NCBI GenBank assembly: GCA_024636975.1
Contig: JAGXGA010000027.1
Location: forward strand, 62,001 to 126,000
From: Mariniphaga sp.
GTDB taxonomy: Bacteria > Bacteroidota > Bacteroidia > Bacteroidales > Prolixibacteraceae
Direction: 5' to 3'
DNA length: 64,000 bases
Part shown: in pieces, positions 35,163 to 47,593 of the stretch
Layout: each line of letters opens with the position of its first letter
How positions within the stretch are numbered: the first letter of the stretch is position 1
Program-made: the position numbers and the translations under genes
Notes under the pieces: generated by a model
What the model saw: only the letters and a program-made list of their open reading frames with translations
What the model was told of the DNA's origin: nothing
Database searches by the model: none

Positions 35163-35711
35163 ATGAGCGAAACAACAAAAAAATGGTATGTTCTTCGGGC
35201 GATCGGAGGAAAAGAAAAGAAAGTCAAGGAATATATCGAACACGAAATCGCGAATGGTGATCTGAAGGGTTTTGTTGAGCAGGTTTTAATACCTACGGAG
35301 AAGGTTTATCAAATCCGAAACGGTAAGAAAATCAGCAAAGAACGAAATTTTTTCCCTGGTTACGTACTTATTGAGGCCAGTCTGGTGGGTGAAGTTACAC
35401 ACACACTCAGAAATATTCCAAATGTTATCGGTTTCCTTGGCGACACCAAAGGTGGGGATCCGGTTCCAATCAGGCCGAGTGAGGTAAATCGTATTCTGGG
35501 TAAAGTGGATGAACTTGCTGAAACCGGTGAGGAACTAAACATTCCTTTCGTAGTGGGAGAAACCGTAAAAGTAATCGACGGACCATTTAACGGCTTTAAC
35601 GGAACCATTGAGGCAATCAATGAGGAGAAGAAAAAGCTGCAGGTAATGGTGAAGATTTTTGGACGTAAAACTCCTTTAGAGCTGAGCTTTATGCAAGTTG
35701 AAAAGGAATAG
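35163..35711 (+). CDS. nusG: Transcription termination/antitermination factor NusG
   Basis: RNA polymerase-associated elongation factor of 182 residues. The NGN domain starts KKWYVLRAIGGKEKKVKEYI and includes RNFFPGYVLIEA; the KOW domain follows near residues 125-160 with GETVKVIDGPFNGFNGTIEA. Length and both domains are normal. It couples transcription to translation through S10 and Rho (family knowledge). rplK follows after 21 bases. Confidence 0.98.
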   Translation: MSETTKKWYVLRAIGGKEKKVKEYIEHEIANGDLKGFVEQVLIPTEKVYQIRNGKKISKERNFFPGYVLIEASLVGEVTHTLRNIPNVIGFLGDTKGGDPVPIRPSEVNRILGKVDELAETGEELNIPFVVGETVKVIDGPFNGFNGTIEAINEEKKKLQVMVKIFGRKTPLELSFMQVEKE

Positions 35712-35732
35712 TAACGCTTTTATTTATTTATT

Positions 35733-36173
35733 ATGGCGAAAGAAATTGCTGGATTAATTAAATTACAGATTAAAGGAGGGGCGGCAAATCCGTCACCACC
35801 GGTGGGGCCAGCATTAGGTGCCAAGGGAGTGAATATAATGCAGTTTTGTAAGCAGTTTAATGGCCGGACACAAGACCAGGCCGGAAAAATACTACCTGTA
35901 GTAATTACTGTTTACGCCGACAAGTCGTTCGACTTCATTATCAAACAACCTCCTGTAGCCGTTCAGTTGCTTGAATCAGCAAAAGTGAAAAAAGGTTCTG
36001 CTGAACCTCATGTCAGTAAAATAGGATCGGTTTCCTGGGAACAGGTTAAACTAATAGCCGAATCTAAAATGTCTGATTTAAATTGCTTCACTGTTGAGTC
36101 AGCTATGAAAATGGTGGCTGGAACTGCCAGAAGTATGGGAATTACCGTAAAAGGTGCTTCACCATTCAAATAA
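35733..36173 (+). CDS. rplK: 50S ribosomal protein L11
   Basis: Protein uL11 of the GTPase-associated stalk base, 146 residues. The N-terminal proline-rich switch [20 protein letters not shown] and the C-terminal rRNA-binding block [20 protein letters not shown] are complete. It begins the rplKAJL run; rplA follows after 18 bases. Confidence 0.98.
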   Translation: MAKEIAGLIKLQIKGGAANPSPPVGPALGAKGVNIMQFCKQFNGRTQDQAGKILPVVITVYADKSFDFIIKQPPVAVQLLESAKVKKGSAEPHVSKIGSVSWEQVKLIAESKMSDLNCFTVESAMKMVAGTARSMGITVKGASPFK

Positions 36174-36191
36174 CAAATTAAAAATTTTAAG

Positions 36192-36896
36192 ATGGGCAGA
36201 ATTACGAAAAATAAAAAGACTTCTCTTGATAAACTCGAAAAGGGAAAAACTTACTCTATTGATGAGGCCGCCAACCTGGTTAAGGATATTACCTTTACTA
36301 AGTTTGATGCGTCGGTTGATATCGATGTAAGGCTGGGAGTTGACCCAAGGAAGGCTAACCAAATGGTTAGAGGCGTAGTTTCTTTACCCCATGGAACAGG
36401 AAAAGAGATTCGTGTATTGGCTTTGGTGACCCCCGATAAAGAGGAGGAAGCCAGGGAAGCAGGAGCGGATTATGTTGGTTTAGATGATTTCATCGATAAG
36501 ATCAAAGGTGGTTGGACCGACGTGGATGTGGTTATTACCATGCCCCCGGTGATGGGAAAAGTTGGCCAGTTAGGTCGTATTTTAGGTCCCCGTGGTTTAA
36601 TGCCTAACCCTAAAAGCGGAACGGTTACAATGGATATTGGTAAAGCCGTAAGCGAAGTTAAGCAGGGTAAAATCGATTTTAAAGTTGATAAATTTGGTAT
36701 CGTGCACACTTCTATTGGTAAAGTATCATTTGATCCTGAAAAGATTAAAGATAATGCCATTGAATTCATTAATACCATTGTCAAACTTAAGCCGACAGCT
36801 GCTAAAGGCACATACATTAGGAGCATCTATCTTTCCAGTACCATGAGCCCTGGTATTAAAGTTGAACCAAAGTCAGTTACTGCAAAAACAGAGTAA
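36192..36896 (+). CDS. rplA: 50S ribosomal protein L1
   Basis: Protein uL1 of the L1 stalk, 234 residues. Signature blocks include [20 protein letters not shown] and the ribosomal L1 motif around [20 protein letters not shown]. In other bacteria L1 represses its own operon through an mRNA site that mimics rRNA; I could not identify such a site here. rplJ starts 2 bases after the stop, so the two are coupled. Confidence 0.98.
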   Translation: MGRITKNKKTSLDKLEKGKTYSIDEAANLVKDITFTKFDASVDIDVRLGVDPRKANQMVRGVVSLPHGTGKEIRVLALVTPDKEEEAREAGADYVGLDDFIDKIKGGWTDVDVVITMPPVMGKVGQLGRILGPRGLMPNPKSGTVTMDIGKAVSEVKQGKIDFKVDKFGIVHTSIGKVSFDPEKIKDNAIEFINTIVKLKPTAAKGTYIRSIYLSSTMSPGIKVEPKSVTAKTE

Positions 36897-36898
36897 AA

Positions 36899-37417
36899 AT
36901 GAAGAGTACAGAAAAAAAAGTCATTATCGGTAATCTTAAAGATCAAATCGACTCGTACAGCCATTTTTACCTTACTGACATAAGTGGTTTAAATGCTGCT
37001 GATACCAGCGATTTAAGGAGACTGTGTTTTAAAGAAAACATAAAACTGGTTGTTGCTAAAAACACCCTTCTTCGTAAAGCACTTGAAAATTCAACAAAGG
37101 ATGCTGAAGAGCTTTACATTGCACTAAAAGGAAATACCTCGGTAATGTTCACAGAAACTGGTAACAGTCCTGCAAAATTGATTAAAGATTTTAGTAAAAA
37201 GCGTAAAAGGCCTTTATTAAAAGCTGCTTTTGTTGAAGAATCAATTTATGTAGGCGAAAACCAACTGGATGCACTGGTAGCAGTGAAATCGAAAAACGAA
37301 CTTATTGCCGATGTTGTGGCCCTTTTACAATCACCAATGAAAACTGTAGTTTCTCAGTTGCAGTCTGGTGGTAATATAATTCATGGTGTTCTTGAAACAC
37401 TGAGAGAAAGAGAATAA
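36899..37417 (+). CDS. rplJ: 50S ribosomal protein L10
   Basis: Protein uL10, 172 residues, which anchors L7/L12 dimers. The rRNA-binding N-terminal domain shows HFYLTDISGLNAADTSDLRR and VVAKNTLLRKAL, and a C-terminal helix for L12 binding follows (VVSQLQSGGNIIHGVLETL). It starts 2 bases after rplA, so there is no room for a separate L10 leader. Confidence 0.97.
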   Translation: MKSTEKKVIIGNLKDQIDSYSHFYLTDISGLNAADTSDLRRLCFKENIKLVVAKNTLLRKALENSTKDAEELYIALKGNTSVMFTETGNSPAKLIKDFSKKRKRPLLKAAFVEESIYVGENQLDALVAVKSKNELIADVVALLQSPMKTVVSQLQSGGNIIHGVLETLRERE

Positions 37418-37453
37418 TATTTTTTTTAGAAATTAAATAAAAAAACAAATAAA

Positions 37454-37831
37454 ATGGCAGATTTAAAACAACTTGCAGAAGAGTTGGTAAACTTAACTGT
37501 TAAAGAGGTTAACGAATTGGCTGGTATTCTTAAAGATGAATACGGCATTGAACCAGCCGCAGCTGCAGTAGCAGTTGCCGGTCCTGCAGCAGGTGCTGCT
37601 GAAGAAACTGCAGCAGAACAGACTGAATTCGATGTTATCTTAAAAGCAGCCGGACAGTCTAAATTGGCAGTAGTTAAACTCGTTAAAGAACTTACAGGTC
37701 TTGGCTTGAAAGAAGCTAAAGCTGTTGTAGATGAAGCTCCGAAGGCTATTAAGGAAAAAGTTTCCAAAGATGAGGCAGAAGCCTTAAAAAATCAGTTGGA
37801 AGAAGCTGGAGCCGAAGTTGAAATTAAATAA
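37454..37831 (+). CDS. rplL: 50S ribosomal protein L7/L12
   Basis: Stalk protein bL12, 125 residues. The N-terminal dimerisation helices ([20 protein letters not shown]), an Ala-rich hinge (near residues 36-55) and the C-terminal factor-binding domain with [20 protein letters not shown] are all present. A strong hairpin with a T-run follows before rpoB. Confidence 0.98.
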   Translation: MADLKQLAEELVNLTVKEVNELAGILKDEYGIEPAAAAVAVAGPAAGAAEETAAEQTEFDVILKAAGQSKLAVVKLVKELTGLGLKEAKAVVDEAPKAIKEKVSKDEAEALKNQLEEAGAEVEIK

Positions 37832-37860
37832 GCGCAATCAGACCTTTTTTAAGGTTGTAT

Positions 37861-37898
37861 GGTTTAGAATCTTGCAAAACAAGATTCTAAACCTTTTT
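37861..37898 (+). terminator. Attenuator-like hairpin between rplL and rpoB
   Basis: A perfect 13-bp stem (37861-37873 with 37881-37893, loop GCAAAAC) is followed by five T. It has the form of an intrinsic terminator but stands inside the ribosomal protein-RNA polymerase cluster, as at the partial rplL-rpoB attenuator of E. coli. Confidence 0.8.
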
Positions 37899-37936
37899 GT
37901 GTATTTATATTTTATTTATTTAACCTGTATAAATAC

Positions 37937-40900
37937 ATGGCAGTAAATATAAAAACAGAGAGAATAAATTTCTCCTCAACACAAACCAGGTTTGATTATC
38001 CTGACTTCTTGGAAGTACAAATTAAATCATTTAAGGATTTTTTCCAGTTGAACACAACTCCTGAAAAGCGGAAGGAGGAAGGTTTGTCACGTGTTTTTGA
38101 GGAAAATTTCCCGATAACCGACACCCGGAATAATTTTGTTCTGGAGTTTCTCGATTATCAGGTTGATCCTCCTCGTTATTCAATTGCTGAATGTATTGAG
38201 CGTGGTTTAACGTTTAGCGTGCCGGTAAAAGCCCGTTTGAAGTTGTATTGTACCGATCCGGAGCATGAAGATTTTGATACTGTTGTTCAGGATGTATACC
38301 TTGGCACTGTGCCGTATATGACTGATAAGGGTACCTTTATCATTAATGGTGCTGAACGGGTTATCGTGTCACAGTTGCATCGTTCACCTGGTGTTTTCTT
38401 TGGTCAAAGCCTGCACGCCAATGGTACAAAACTTTATTCCGCCCGCATAATCCCCTTTAAAGGGTCATGGATCGAATTTGCTACCGACATTAACAGTGTC
38501 ATGTTTGCTTATATCGACAGGAAGAAGAAGTTGCCGGTTACAACCCTTTTGAGAGCGATTGGTTACGAAAGTGATAAAGATATTCTCGAAATTTTCGACC
38601 TTGCTGATGAAGTGAAAGTTTCAAAAACAGGCTTGAAAAAAGTTGTAGGTCGAAAACTTGCTGCACGTGTATTAAAATCGTGGGTAGAAGATTTTGTTGA
38701 TGAGGATACCGGTGAAGTTGTTTCAATCGAACGTAACGAAGTAGTTATCGACAGGGAAACAATCCTTGAAGAAGAACACATCGATGAAATAACTGATTCG
38801 GGTGTTAAAACCATTCTGGTACATAAAGACGATCAGCGTCAACAGGATTTTGCAATCATCTACAATACTTTGCAAAAAGACCCCTGTAATTCTGAAAAAG
38901 AAGCTGTTTTGCATATATACAGGCAGCTGCGTAATGCAGAACCACCGGATGAAGCCACAGCACGTGACGTTATCGATAAACTCTTCTTTTCAGATAAAAG
39001 ATACGACCTTGGCGAAGTTGGGCGTTACCGGATTAATAAAAAGCTGGGACTGGAAGTTGATTCTGAAATCCGTGTTTTGACCAAGGAAGATATCATTGAA
39101 ATTATCAGGTATCTGATTCAACTGGTTAATTCGAAAACGGATGTCGATGATATCGACCATCTTAGTAACCGTAGGGTCCGTACCGTTGGAGAACAAATGT
39201 ACAATCAGTTTGGCGTTGGTCTGGCCCGTATGGCACGTACCATCCGCGAACGTATGAATGTGCGCGATAACGAGGTTTTTACTCCAATCGACCTGATAAA
39301 TTCAAAAACACTTTCATCGGTAATTAATTCATTCTTTGGTACAAACGCACTGTCTCAGTTCATGGATCAAACGAATCCACTGGCTGAAATGACTCATAAG
39401 CGACGTATGTCGGCTTTGGGGCCAGGCGGTTTATCACGAGAAAGGGCTGGTTTTGAAGTACGTGACGTTCATTATACCCACTATGGCAGATTATGTCCGA
39501 TCGAAACACCGGAAGGTCCGAACATCGGCTTGATTTCTTCGCTGTGTGTTTTTGCTAAAATAACCGATCTTGGGTTTATTTCAACCCCATACCGAAAGGT
39601 AACAAATGGAAAGGTTGACCTCTCGGATTTAGGCTCAGTTTATTTAACAGCCGAAGAAGAAGAAGGAAAAATTATAGCTCAGGCCAATGCACCTATTGAT
39701 CCTGACGGTAATTTCATCAACCAAAAGGTGAAATCGAGACTCGATGGTGATTACCCTCTTGTCGACAGAGAAGAAGTGAGCCTGATGGACGTTGGTCCGA
39801 ACCAGATTGCTTCGGTTGCTGCTTCATTAATTTCCTTCCTGGAACACGACGATGCCAACAGGGCACTTATGGGATCGAATATGATGCGGCAGGCTGTTCC
39901 ACTTCTTCGTCCCGAAGCTCCTATAGTTGGAACAGGACTTGAAGCAAGAGCTGCCGCCGACTCTCGGGTACTTATTCAGGCATCTGCTGACGGTGTGGTT
40001 GAATACGTTGATGCAACACAGATTATCGTTCGCTACGATGTTACCGATGATGATCTTTTTGTAAGCTTCGACCCGGAAGTGGTCACTTATGTTTTGCAAA
40101 AGTATACTAAAACCAACCAGGGAACAACGGTCGATTTGAAACCAATTGTCCTTAAAGGTGAAAGAATCACGAAAGGCCAAATCCTTTCTGAAGGTTATGC
40201 TACCGATAAAGGGGAACTGGCTTTGGGTCGCAATCTTATGGTGGCTTTCATGCCCTGGCAGGGATACAATTACGAAGATGCTATAGTTATTTCCGAGCGG
40301 ATAGTGCGTGAAGATGTATTTACTTCGGTTCATGTCGATGAATACAGCCTTGAAGTCAGGGATACCAAACGGGGTCTTGAAGAATTTACTTCAGATATTC
40401 CAAACGTAAGCGAAGAGGCTACCAAAAACCTCGACGAGAACGGTCTGATTCGAATTGGCGCTGAAGTAAAACCCGGAGATATTTTAATCGGTAAAATTAC
40501 ACCTAAGGGTGAATCCGATCCTTCTCCTGAAGAAAAACTTCTTAGGGCGATTTTCGGTGACAAAGCAGGTGATGTAAAAGATGCATCACTTAAAGCTTCC
40601 CCTTCATTATCAGGGGTTGTTATCGATAAAAAATTGTTTTCAAGAGTAGCTAAAGATAAAAAGGGGAAAACTGCAACTAAAACATTGCTCGATCAGATCG
40701 ATGAAGTTTTTGATCGTGAGGTCGCAGCATTGCGCATACGGCTCGAAGACAAATTGTTTGCGTTGGTAACAGGTAAAACTTCACAGGGAGTGAAGGATTA
40801 CTATGGTACTGAAATTATTCCCAAGGGAGTAAAGTTCACGTTGAAACAACTGCAAGATATGGATTACCTTTCGGTTAATCCATCAAAATGGACTACCGAT

Positions 40901-41749
40901 AAAGATAAAAATGATTTAATCTTCAAGGTAATCAACAATTACATCATGAAGTACAAAGAGGCCGAAGCAGTTGCAAGACGCGAACGCTACAATGTTACTA
41001 TCGGTGATGAATTGCCTGCAGGAATCGTTCAGCTTGCCAAAATATTCATTGCCAAAAAACGCAAGTTGCAGATTGGTGATAAGATGGCAGGACGCCATGG
41101 AAACAAAGGTATTGTTTCGCGTGTTGTCCGTCAGGAAGATATGCCTTTCCTGGCTGACGGAACACCTGTCGACATCGTATTGAACCCACTTGGTGTTCCA
41201 TCAAGGATGAACCTGGGACAGATTTATGAAACTGTACTGGCATGGGCAGGAAAAGAACTGGGGCTGAAATTTGCCACTCCGATTTTCGATGGTGCTTCGC
41301 TTGATGAAATTTCAGAATATACTAAAAAGGCAGGGCTTCCAAGTTTCGGGAAAACGGCTCTTTACGATGGTGAAACAGGCGAACCCTTCGATCAGCAGGC
41401 AACTGTGGGTATAATATATATGATGAAACTTGGACACATGGTTGAAGATAAAATGCATGCCCGTTCCATCGGACCATATTCACTTATTACCCAACAGCCA
41501 CTGGGCGGGAAAGCACAGTTTGGTGGTCAGCGTTTCGGAGAAATGGAAGTTTGGGCTCTTGAGGCCTTTGGTGCTTCACATATTCTGCAGGAAATTCTGA
41601 CGGTAAAATCGGATGACGTTATGGGCAGGGCCAAAGCTTACGAATCAATTGTAAAAGGTGAGCCGATGCCACAACCCGGAATTCCGGAATCGCTAAATGT
41701 ACTGTTACACGAACTTAGAGGCCTTGGTCTCAGTATACGAATGGAATAA
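37937..41749 (+). CDS. rpoB: DNA-directed RNA polymerase subunit beta
   Basis: Catalytic beta subunit, 1270 residues, full length. Readable landmarks are the rifampicin-pocket region [20 protein letters not shown] followed by [18 protein letters not shown] (near residues 475-510), the catalytic-cleft block [13 protein letters not shown] near 775, and [17 protein letters not shown] near 1050. It ends [15 protein letters not shown]. rpoC follows after 51 bases. The wild-type-looking SALGPGG segment gives no sign of rifampicin-resistance substitutions, but I checked only these motifs. Confidence 0.99.
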   Translation: MAVNIKTERINFSSTQTRFDYPDFLEVQIKSFKDFFQLNTTPEKRKEEGLSRVFEENFPITDTRNNFVLEFLDYQVDPPRYSIAECIERGLTFSVPVKARLKLYCTDPEHEDFDTVVQDVYLGTVPYMTDKGTFIINGAERVIVSQLHRSPGVFFGQSLHANGTKLYSARIIPFKGSWIEFATDINSVMFAYIDRKKKLPVTTLLRAIGYESDKDILEIFDLADEVKVSKTGLKKVVGRKLAARVLKSWVEDFVDEDTGEVVSIERNEVVIDRETILEEEHIDEITDSGVKTILVHKDDQRQQDFAIIYNTLQKDPCNSEKEAVLHIYRQLRNAEPPDEATARDVIDKLFFSDKRYDLGEVGRYRINKKLGLEVDSEIRVLTKEDIIEIIRYLIQLVNSKTDVDDIDHLSNRRVRTVGEQMYNQFGVGLARMARTIRERMNVRDNEVFTPIDLINSKTLSSVINSFFGTNALSQFMDQTNPLAEMTHKRRMSALGPGGLSRERAGFEVRDVHYTHYGRLCPIETPEGPNIGLISSLCVFAKITDLGFISTPYRKVTNGKVDLSDLGSVYLTAEEEEGKIIAQANAPIDPDGNFINQKVKSRLDGDYPLVDREEVSLMDVGPNQIASVAASLISFLEHDDANRALMGSNMMRQAVPLLRPEAPIVGTGLEARAAADSRVLIQASADGVVEYVDATQIIVRYDVTDDDLFVSFDPEVVTYVLQKYTKTNQGTTVDLKPIVLKGERITKGQILSEGYATDKGELALGRNLMVAFMPWQGYNYEDAIVISERIVREDVFTSVHVDEYSLEVRDTKRGLEEFTSDIPNVSEEATKNLDENGLIRIGAEVKPGDILIGKITPKGESDPSPEEKLLRAIFGDKAGDVKDASLKASPSLSGVVIDKKLFSRVAKDKKGKTATKTLLDQIDEVFDREVAALRIRLEDKLFALVTGKTSQGVKDYYGTEIIPKGVKFTLKQLQDMDYLSVNPSKWTTDKDKNDLIFKVINNYIMKYKEAEAVARRERYNVTIGDELPAGIVQLAKIFIAKKRKLQIGDKMAGRHGNKGIVSRVVRQEDMPFLADGTPVDIVLNPLGVPSRMNLGQIYETVLAWAGKELGLKFATPIFDGASLDEISEYTKKAGLPSFGKTALYDGETGEPFDQQATVGIIYMMKLGHMVEDKMHARSIGPYSLITQQPLGGKAQFGGQRFGEMEVWALEAFGASHILQEILTVKSDDVMGRAKAYESIVKGEPMPQPGIPESLNVLLHELRGLGLSIRME

Positions 41750-41800
41750 CCATTCATTTACCTGCATTTGGTTCTGTTATAATGACTTTTAATTTAAATT

Positions 41801-44800
41801 ATGGCTTTCAGAAAAGATAATAAAGCAAAGGGTGGTTTTTCTAAAATCTCCATCAGCCTTTCCTCTCCGGAAGAGATTCTGGAAAGATCGTATGGTGAGG
41901 TTTTGAAACCCGAAACAATAAACTACAGAACTTACAAACCTGAACGCGACGGCTTGTTTTGCGAGCGTATTTTTGGTCCGGTGAAAGACTATGAATGCCA
42001 CTGCGGAAAATACAAACGGATCCGGTATAAGGGAATCGTGTGTGACCGTTGTGGTGTTGAGGTTACCGAAAAGAAAGTACGTCGTGAACGAATGGGACAC
42101 ATTGCACTGGTAGTGCCGGTTGCCCACATTTGGTATTTCCGTTCGTTACCAAATAAAATCGGGTATTTGCTTGGTTTGCCAACCAAAAAGCTCGATTCAA
42201 TAATTTATTACGAACGTTATGTGGTAATAAACTCGGGAGTTAAAGCCGTTGACGGTGTTAAACATCTTGATTTTCTTACCGAAGAAGAATACCTCGATAT
42301 ACTTGATACATTGCCTAAGGAAAACCAGTTCCTTGATGATGAAGATCCAAATAAATTCATTGCTAAAATGGGTGCCGAGGCTTTATATGAAATATTAAGC
42401 CGCATCGATCTGGATGATTTATCTTTTAACCTTAGGCATAAAGCCAATACTGAAACTTCGCAACAAAGAAAAAATGAAGCATTGAAAAGGCTTCAGGTTG
42501 TTGAAGCATTTAGGGCCAGCAAAAATTTGAACCGGCCCGAATGGATGATTGTAAGGGTAGTTCCTGTTATTCCTCCAGATCTGAGGCCGCTTGTCCCACT
42601 TGATGGGGGACGGTTTGCTACATCCGATCTGAATGATCTTTACCGCAGGGTGATCATCAGAAATAACAGGCTGAAAAGGCTTATCGAAATTAAAGCTCCT
42701 GAAGTAATTCTCCGTAACGAGAAACGTATGCTCCAGGAAGCAGTAGATTCACTTTTCGATAATTCACGTAAATCGAATGCCGTTAAAACGGAAAATAACA
42801 GGGCGCTTAAATCGCTGTCCGACAGCTTAAAGGGAAAACAGGGCCGTTTTCGCCAGAACCTGCTTGGTAAACGTGTTGACTATTCTGCCCGTTCAGTAAT
42901 TGTTGTCGGTCCGAAACTTAAAGTTCATGAGTGCGGTTTGCCGAAAGATATGGCTGCAGAGCTTTACAAGCCTTTTGTAATCAGGAAACTGATTGAGCGG
43001 GGAATTGTAAAAACTGTGAAATCGGCCAAGAAGATTGTCGACCGGAAAGATCCTGTAGTATGGGAAATTCTTGAAAATATTTTGAAAGGACACCCGGTTC
43101 TTCTGAACCGCGCACCCACACTGCACAGACTTTCTATTCAGGCCTTCCAGCCGGTTATGATCGAAGGGAAAGCTATTCAGTTGCACCCACTTGTGTGTAC
43201 CGGATTTAATGCCGACTTCGATGGTGACCAGATGGCAGTTCATCTGCCTTTGGGAAATGCTGCTATTCTGGAAGCTCAGCTGTTGATGCTCGCTTCGCAC
43301 AACCTTCTTAACCCTGCTAATGGTGCCCCGATTCAGGTTCCATCTCAGGACATGGTGCTCGGTTTATATTATATGACAAAACCAAGGGAAGGTTCAAAAG
43401 GTGAAGGAATGGTATTTTATTCACCCGAAGAGGTAATGATTGCCTACCATGAAAAAGCTATTGCGCTCCATGCCGTTATTAAAGTAAAAGTGGAGGATGT
43501 GGATGAGAACGGTGAGTTCTTCAAGCACATCATTGAAACAACTGTAGGCCGCATACTCTTTAATGAATTCGTGCCACGCAATGTGGGATATATTAACCAG
43601 TTGCTTACTAAAAAGTCATTGCGTTCCATTATATCCGATGTGTTTAAAAAGTGCGGAAACGCTGATACCGTCACATTCCTTGATGCCATTAAGGATTTGG
43701 GTTACCATATGGCCTACCGTGGTGGCTTGTCATTTAATATTGACGATGTCATTATACCGGATGATAAGGAAGTCATTGTAGATGGTGGTTATGAAGAAGT
43801 AGAAGAAGTAATTGCTAATTACAATATGGGGTTCATTACTAATAATGAACGTTACAACCAGGTGATTGATATCTGGACACATGCCAACTCACGTCTTACC
43901 CATTCGGTAATGAAAACCATCAGTACCGATAAACAAGGGTTCAACTCTATTTATATGATGCTCGACTCAGGCGCCCGTGGTTCGAAAGAACAGATTCGCC
44001 AGTTGTGCGGAATGAGGGGTTTGATGGCGAAACCGCAGAAATCAGGTTCAACCGGGGCACAGATTATTGAAAACCCGATTCTTGCCAACTTTAAAGAAGG
44101 GCTTTCAGTACTTGAGTACTTTATTTCTACCCACGGAGCCCGTAAGGGTTTGGCCGATACGGCCCTAAAAACTGCCGATGCCGGTTATCTTACCCGTCGT
44201 CTGGTGGATGTATCACAGGATGTTATAATTGCTGAAGAAGATTGCGGTACCTTACGCGGTATTGCTGCTTCTGCCATTAAGAATAACGAAGAAGTGGTTG
44301 CATCGCTGTATGAACGCGTAATCGGCCGTACATCAGTACATGATATTTACCATCCGCTCACCGGTGAGCTCATTATTAAATCGGGCGATGCCCTTACAGA
44401 GGATGTGGCTAACAAAATTGAAAACTCACCTATTGAAAGCATTGAAATACGCTCAGTATTAACCTGCGAGTCAAAAGTAGGGGTATGTACCAAATGCTAC
44501 GGAAGAAACCTGGCAACGGGTTATATGGTTCAGAAAGGTGAGGCAGTAGGTGTTATTGCTGCACAATCGATTGGTGAACCTGGAACTCAGTTAACGCTGC
44601 GTACATTCCACGTGGGAGGTATTGCCGGTAACATTTCGGCACAATCAACTGTGGAAGCACGGTACGATGGTTTTGTTGAAATCGAAGAACTCAGGGCTGT
44701 TGAATATAAGGGAGAAGACGGTGCACCTGTTGATATCGTGGTTAGTCGTCTGGCTGAGTTTAAAATTGTTGATAAAAATACCCGCATCCCGCTTTCTACC

Positions 44801-46063
44801 AATGCTATTCCTTACGGTTCAAAACTGTATGTGAAGAATGGTGAGGAAATAAGGAAAGGGAAACTGATCTGTGAATGGGACCCCTTTAATGGCGTAATCA
44901 TTACAGAATTTGATGGTAAAATCGAGTTTGAAAACCTGATTGAAAACATTACCTTTCGCGAAGAATCGGATGAACAAACCGGTTACAGTGAAAAAGTAAT
45001 AATCGAAACCAGGGATAAAACGAAGAATCCTACCCTGAAAATTATGGATAAGGACGGCACGATGATCCGTTCATATAACCTTCCCGTTGGAGGACATATT
45101 TCTGTATCGCAGGGGCAGGCGGTAAAAGCAGGTACAGTTTTGGTGAAAATACCAAGAGCTGCCGGTAAAGCCGGTGACATCACTGGTGGTTTGCCACGTG
45201 TAACTGAACTTTTCGAAGCACGTAACCCCTCAAATCCTGCAGTGGTATCCGAAATCGATGGAGAAGTTTCTCTTGGCAAAATCAAACGCGGTAACCGCGA
45301 AATAATAATTACTTCCAAAACTGGTGATGTCAAAAAGTACCTGGTACCGCTGTCAAAACAGATACTGGTTCAGGAAAACGACTACATCAGGGCAGGTACT
45401 TCCCTGTCGGATGGTGCCATTACTCCGTCTGATATCCTTGCGATTAAAGGTCCGACAGCCGTTCAGGAATACATTCTGAATGAGGTGCAGGACGTTTACC
45501 GTATGCAGGGTGTGAAGATCAATGATAAACATTTCGAGGTTATTATTCGTCAGATGATGCGTAAAGTTGAAATCGACGATCCGGGTGATACCCGTTTCCT
45601 TGAAAAACAAATCGTTGATAAAAACGAGTTCCTTTCTGAAAACGACTGGATCTGGAACAAAAAAGTAGTTATTGAACCGGGCGATGCCGAAGGTTTGAAA
45701 GCAGGCCAGATTATATCTTCACGCAGGTTGAGGGATGAAAATTCACAATTGAGGAGGAAAGATAAAAAACTGGTGGAATCAAGAGATGCCATTGCTGCTA
45801 CATCAAGTCAGATATTGCAGGGAATTACCAGGGCAGCTCTCCAGACACGGAGCTGGTTGTCGGCAGCTTCATTCCAGGAAACAACCAAGGTGTTAAATGA
45901 AGCAGCCATCAATGGTAAGACCGATTATCTTGACGGATTGAAGGAGAATGTTATTTGCGGTCACCTGATACCTGCAGGTACAGGTTTGAAGGAATATAAA
46001 AACCTGATTGTTGGTTCGAAAGAAGAATACGACAGGTTAGTTGATGTAAAAAAGAACGTCTAA
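41801..46063 (+). CDS. rpoC: DNA-directed RNA polymerase subunit beta'
   Basis: Catalytic beta' subunit, 1420 residues. The N-terminal zinc ribbon has four Cys in [19 protein letters not shown] near residues 66-84. The catalytic Mg motif [12 protein letters not shown] is near residues 470-480. The second zinc site (CGTLRGIA and [15 protein letters not shown]) and the trigger-loop/bridge region [16 protein letters not shown] are intact. DUF3467 follows after 10 bases, then a terminator. Confidence 0.99.
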   Translation: MAFRKDNKAKGGFSKISISLSSPEEILERSYGEVLKPETINYRTYKPERDGLFCERIFGPVKDYECHCGKYKRIRYKGIVCDRCGVEVTEKKVRRERMGHIALVVPVAHIWYFRSLPNKIGYLLGLPTKKLDSIIYYERYVVINSGVKAVDGVKHLDFLTEEEYLDILDTLPKENQFLDDEDPNKFIAKMGAEALYEILSRIDLDDLSFNLRHKANTETSQQRKNEALKRLQVVEAFRASKNLNRPEWMIVRVVPVIPPDLRPLVPLDGGRFATSDLNDLYRRVIIRNNRLKRLIEIKAPEVILRNEKRMLQEAVDSLFDNSRKSNAVKTENNRALKSLSDSLKGKQGRFRQNLLGKRVDYSARSVIVVGPKLKVHECGLPKDMAAELYKPFVIRKLIERGIVKTVKSAKKIVDRKDPVVWEILENILKGHPVLLNRAPTLHRLSIQAFQPVMIEGKAIQLHPLVCTGFNADFDGDQMAVHLPLGNAAILEAQLLMLASHNLLNPANGAPIQVPSQDMVLGLYYMTKPREGSKGEGMVFYSPEEVMIAYHEKAIALHAVIKVKVEDVDENGEFFKHIIETTVGRILFNEFVPRNVGYINQLLTKKSLRSIISDVFKKCGNADTVTFLDAIKDLGYHMAYRGGLSFNIDDVIIPDDKEVIVDGGYEEVEEVIANYNMGFITNNERYNQVIDIWTHANSRLTHSVMKTISTDKQGFNSIYMMLDSGARGSKEQIRQLCGMRGLMAKPQKSGSTGAQIIENPILANFKEGLSVLEYFISTHGARKGLADTALKTADAGYLTRRLVDVSQDVIIAEEDCGTLRGIAASAIKNNEEVVASLYERVIGRTSVHDIYHPLTGELIIKSGDALTEDVANKIENSPIESIEIRSVLTCESKVGVCTKCYGRNLATGYMVQKGEAVGVIAAQSIGEPGTQLTLRTFHVGGIAGNISAQSTVEARYDGFVEIEELRAVEYKGEDGAPVDIVVSRLAEFKIVDKNTRIPLSTNAIPYGSKLYVKNGEEIRKGKLICEWDPFNGVIITEFDGKIEFENLIENITFREESDEQTGYSEKVIIETRDKTKNPTLKIMDKDGTMIRSYNLPVGGHISVSQGQAVKAGTVLVKIPRAAGKAGDITGGLPRVTELFEARNPSNPAVVSEIDGEVSLGKIKRGNREIIITSKTGDVKKYLVPLSKQILVQENDYIRAGTSLSDGAITPSDILAIKGPTAVQEYILNEVQDVYRMQGVKINDKHFEVIIRQMMRKVEIDDPGDTRFLEKQIVDKNEFLSENDWIWNKKVVIEPGDAEGLKAGQIISSRRLRDENSQLRRKDKKLVESRDAIAATSSQILQGITRAALQTRSWLSAASFQETTKVLNEAAINGKTDYLDGLKENVICGHLIPAGTGLKEYKNLIVGSKEEYDRLVDVKKNV

Positions 46064-46073
46064 GTTTTAAGTT

Positions 46074-46400
46074 ATGGATGAAAAGAATCAAAAGCAACAG
46101 CAACTGAATATAGAATTAAGTGAGGAAATTGCCCAGGGAGTTTATTCAAATCTGGCTGTGATAACTCATTCAAGTTCTGAATTTGTGGTTGATTTTGTTC
46201 GGATCATGCCTGGAATTCCGAAGGCAAATGTGAAATCGAGGGTTATTCTTACACCGGAACATGCCAAACGGTTACTGCATGCATTGCAGGATAACATTAG
46301 TAAGTATGAAGCCGTGCACGGGCCAATAAAGAATGTCAATCCCGGCTCCGGCCCCGGTATACCGCCCATGGTTTTCGGAGGACCTACAGCTCAGGCGTAA
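46074..46400 (+). CDS. DUF3467 family protein
   Basis: A 108-residue protein of the DUF3467 family, with unknown function, often found downstream of rpoC in Bacteroidota in my recollection. Typical features are the block NIELSEEIAQGVYSNLAVI, then EFVVDFVRIMPGIPKANVKS and the ILTPEHAKRLLHALQDNI segment. It ends in a Pro/Gly-rich tail (NPGSGPGIPPMVFGG). It is 10 bases after rpoC and is the last gene before a strong terminator, so it is expressed with RNA polymerase. Confidence 0.9.
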   Translation: MDEKNQKQQQLNIELSEEIAQGVYSNLAVITHSSSEFVVDFVRIMPGIPKANVKSRVILTPEHAKRLLHALQDNISKYEAVHGPIKNVNPGSGPGIPPMVFGGPTAQA

Positions 46401-46420
46401 GAAAATTTCAATATCTAAAA

Positions 46421-46452
46421 GAGGGACCATGCAATTGGTCCCTCTTTTTTTT
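46421..46452 (+). terminator. Terminator of the rpoBC-DUF3467 operon
   Basis: A perfect 9-bp stem (GAGGGACCA with TGGTCCCTC, 6-base loop) is followed by eight T, 20 bases after the DUF3467 stop. Confidence 0.93.
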
Positions 46453-46849
46453 CACCCATACGGGTCTTTAATTGACGCTTTACTGACATGCACCTGCTGT
46501 CTTTCGCGAAAAGAATGCGAGACAATTGCGAACCCCGATTTTATGAACTACAATCCCGGTTGAACGATTGATTAAGAAGAGTTCTCCCTCCGACCCCGAC
46601 ATTTACATAAAGAATTATTCACAACGTAACAAACCAATCCAGCCATGGTTGGAATGGTATGATTATTAAATTCTTCTGGTATGAGGCTGTAATGATTATT
46701 TCGGTGTCATTATTTTTTCTTATATTAAGGTATAAACTGACAGAAATATGGTTTTTAGATTTATAAAACGTATATCTAAGAATAATATGGGAATCATTTT
46801 TTCAAACGAAGCCTAAAGAATAAATCTAATACGTAATACGTACCAACAA
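46453..46849. other. Intergenic region between rpo operon and FISUMP gene
   Basis: About 400 bases with no supported gene. AT-rich towards the FISUMP gene. I found no consensus promoter with both boxes, RNA gene or repeat. Confidence 0.5.
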
Positions 46850-47593
46850 ATGCAAACTATATTCTTCAGCGTTATTATTATCATTGCTGGTAGCGGCTTG
46901 TCGGATCAATTTGAAACCGAAAGCGGTTTGTATCGTTTATCACATGATCAGAACTACCAGACTGTTAGGATAGGTGATCAGGTGTGGATGGCCGAAAATC
47001 TGAATGCCCATTATTTCAACAACGGCGATTCAATTCCGGAAGCAAAATCTGCTCAGGAGTGGGAAGCAGCATGGGAGGCAGGGCAACCTGCCTGGACATA
47101 CTATGAAGAAAAACCGGCTTACGGAAACAATTACGGTAAGTTATACAATCGTGCCGCAATCCATGATGCCAGGGGATTGTGCCCCAAAGGGTCGCATGTT
47201 CCTACTGATCAGGATTGGAGGCAACTGGAAATATATATCGGATTGTTGTCTGATGAAGCAGATTCATACGGCTGGCGTGGCACAATTGCCGGAAAGCTCA
47301 AATCTACCCGGGTTGCTCCAGGGCCTCACCCAAGATGGGACCTCCCAAACGCAGGAGCTACGAATACGACCGGTTTCTCTGCTTTGCCGGGTGGATATAG
47401 GACAGGCCGTCCCAATTATGCAGAACAGCAACAAAGTTCATTCAGAAAACTAGGCAATGAGGCATCGTTCTGGAGTGCTGAGGGCGGAGGTCGGGCATTG
47501 GCCGCGGAGAGAACAGAGATATTTCGCGGAAGTTCAAAAATAAGTGACGGTTTTGGGTTAGCGGTTCGCTGTGTATCGGACAATGATTTCTAA
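46850..47593 (+). CDS. FISUMP-domain exported protein
   Basis: A 247-residue protein with a signal peptide (QTIFFSVIIIIAGSGLS) and a Fibrobacter succinogenes major paralogous (FISUMP) domain. The domain is recognised from VRIGDQVWMAENLNAHYFNN, the YGKLYNRAAIHDARGLCPKG block with HVPTDQDWRQLE, TTGFSALPGGYR and the closing FGLAVRCVSD. Such proteins are abundant at the surface of Bacteroidota and Fibrobacteres; the function is unknown. It stands alone between the RNA polymerase operon and the PUL. Confidence 0.87.
   Translation: MQTIFFSVIIIIAGSGLSDQFETESGLYRLSHDQNYQTVRIGDQVWMAENLNAHYFNNGDSIPEAKSAQEWEAAWEAGQPAWTYYEEKPAYGNNYGKLYNRAAIHDARGLCPKGSHVPTDQDWRQLEIYIGLLSDEADSYGWRGTIAGKLKSTRVAPGPHPRWDLPNAGATNTTGFSALPGGYRTGRPNYAEQQQSSFRKLGNEASFWSAEGGGRALAAERTEIFRGSSKISDGFGLAVRCVSDNDF

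Noticed and set aside
39827-40333. Open frame of 168 codons on the minus strand within rpoB
   Set aside because: It lies fully antisense to a certain gene, has no domain or signal and arises from codon bias of rpoB.
41801-46063. Antisense frames and intein search in rpoC and rpoB
   Set aside because: Both subunits read through at normal length with intact motifs; no intein or insertion signature seen.
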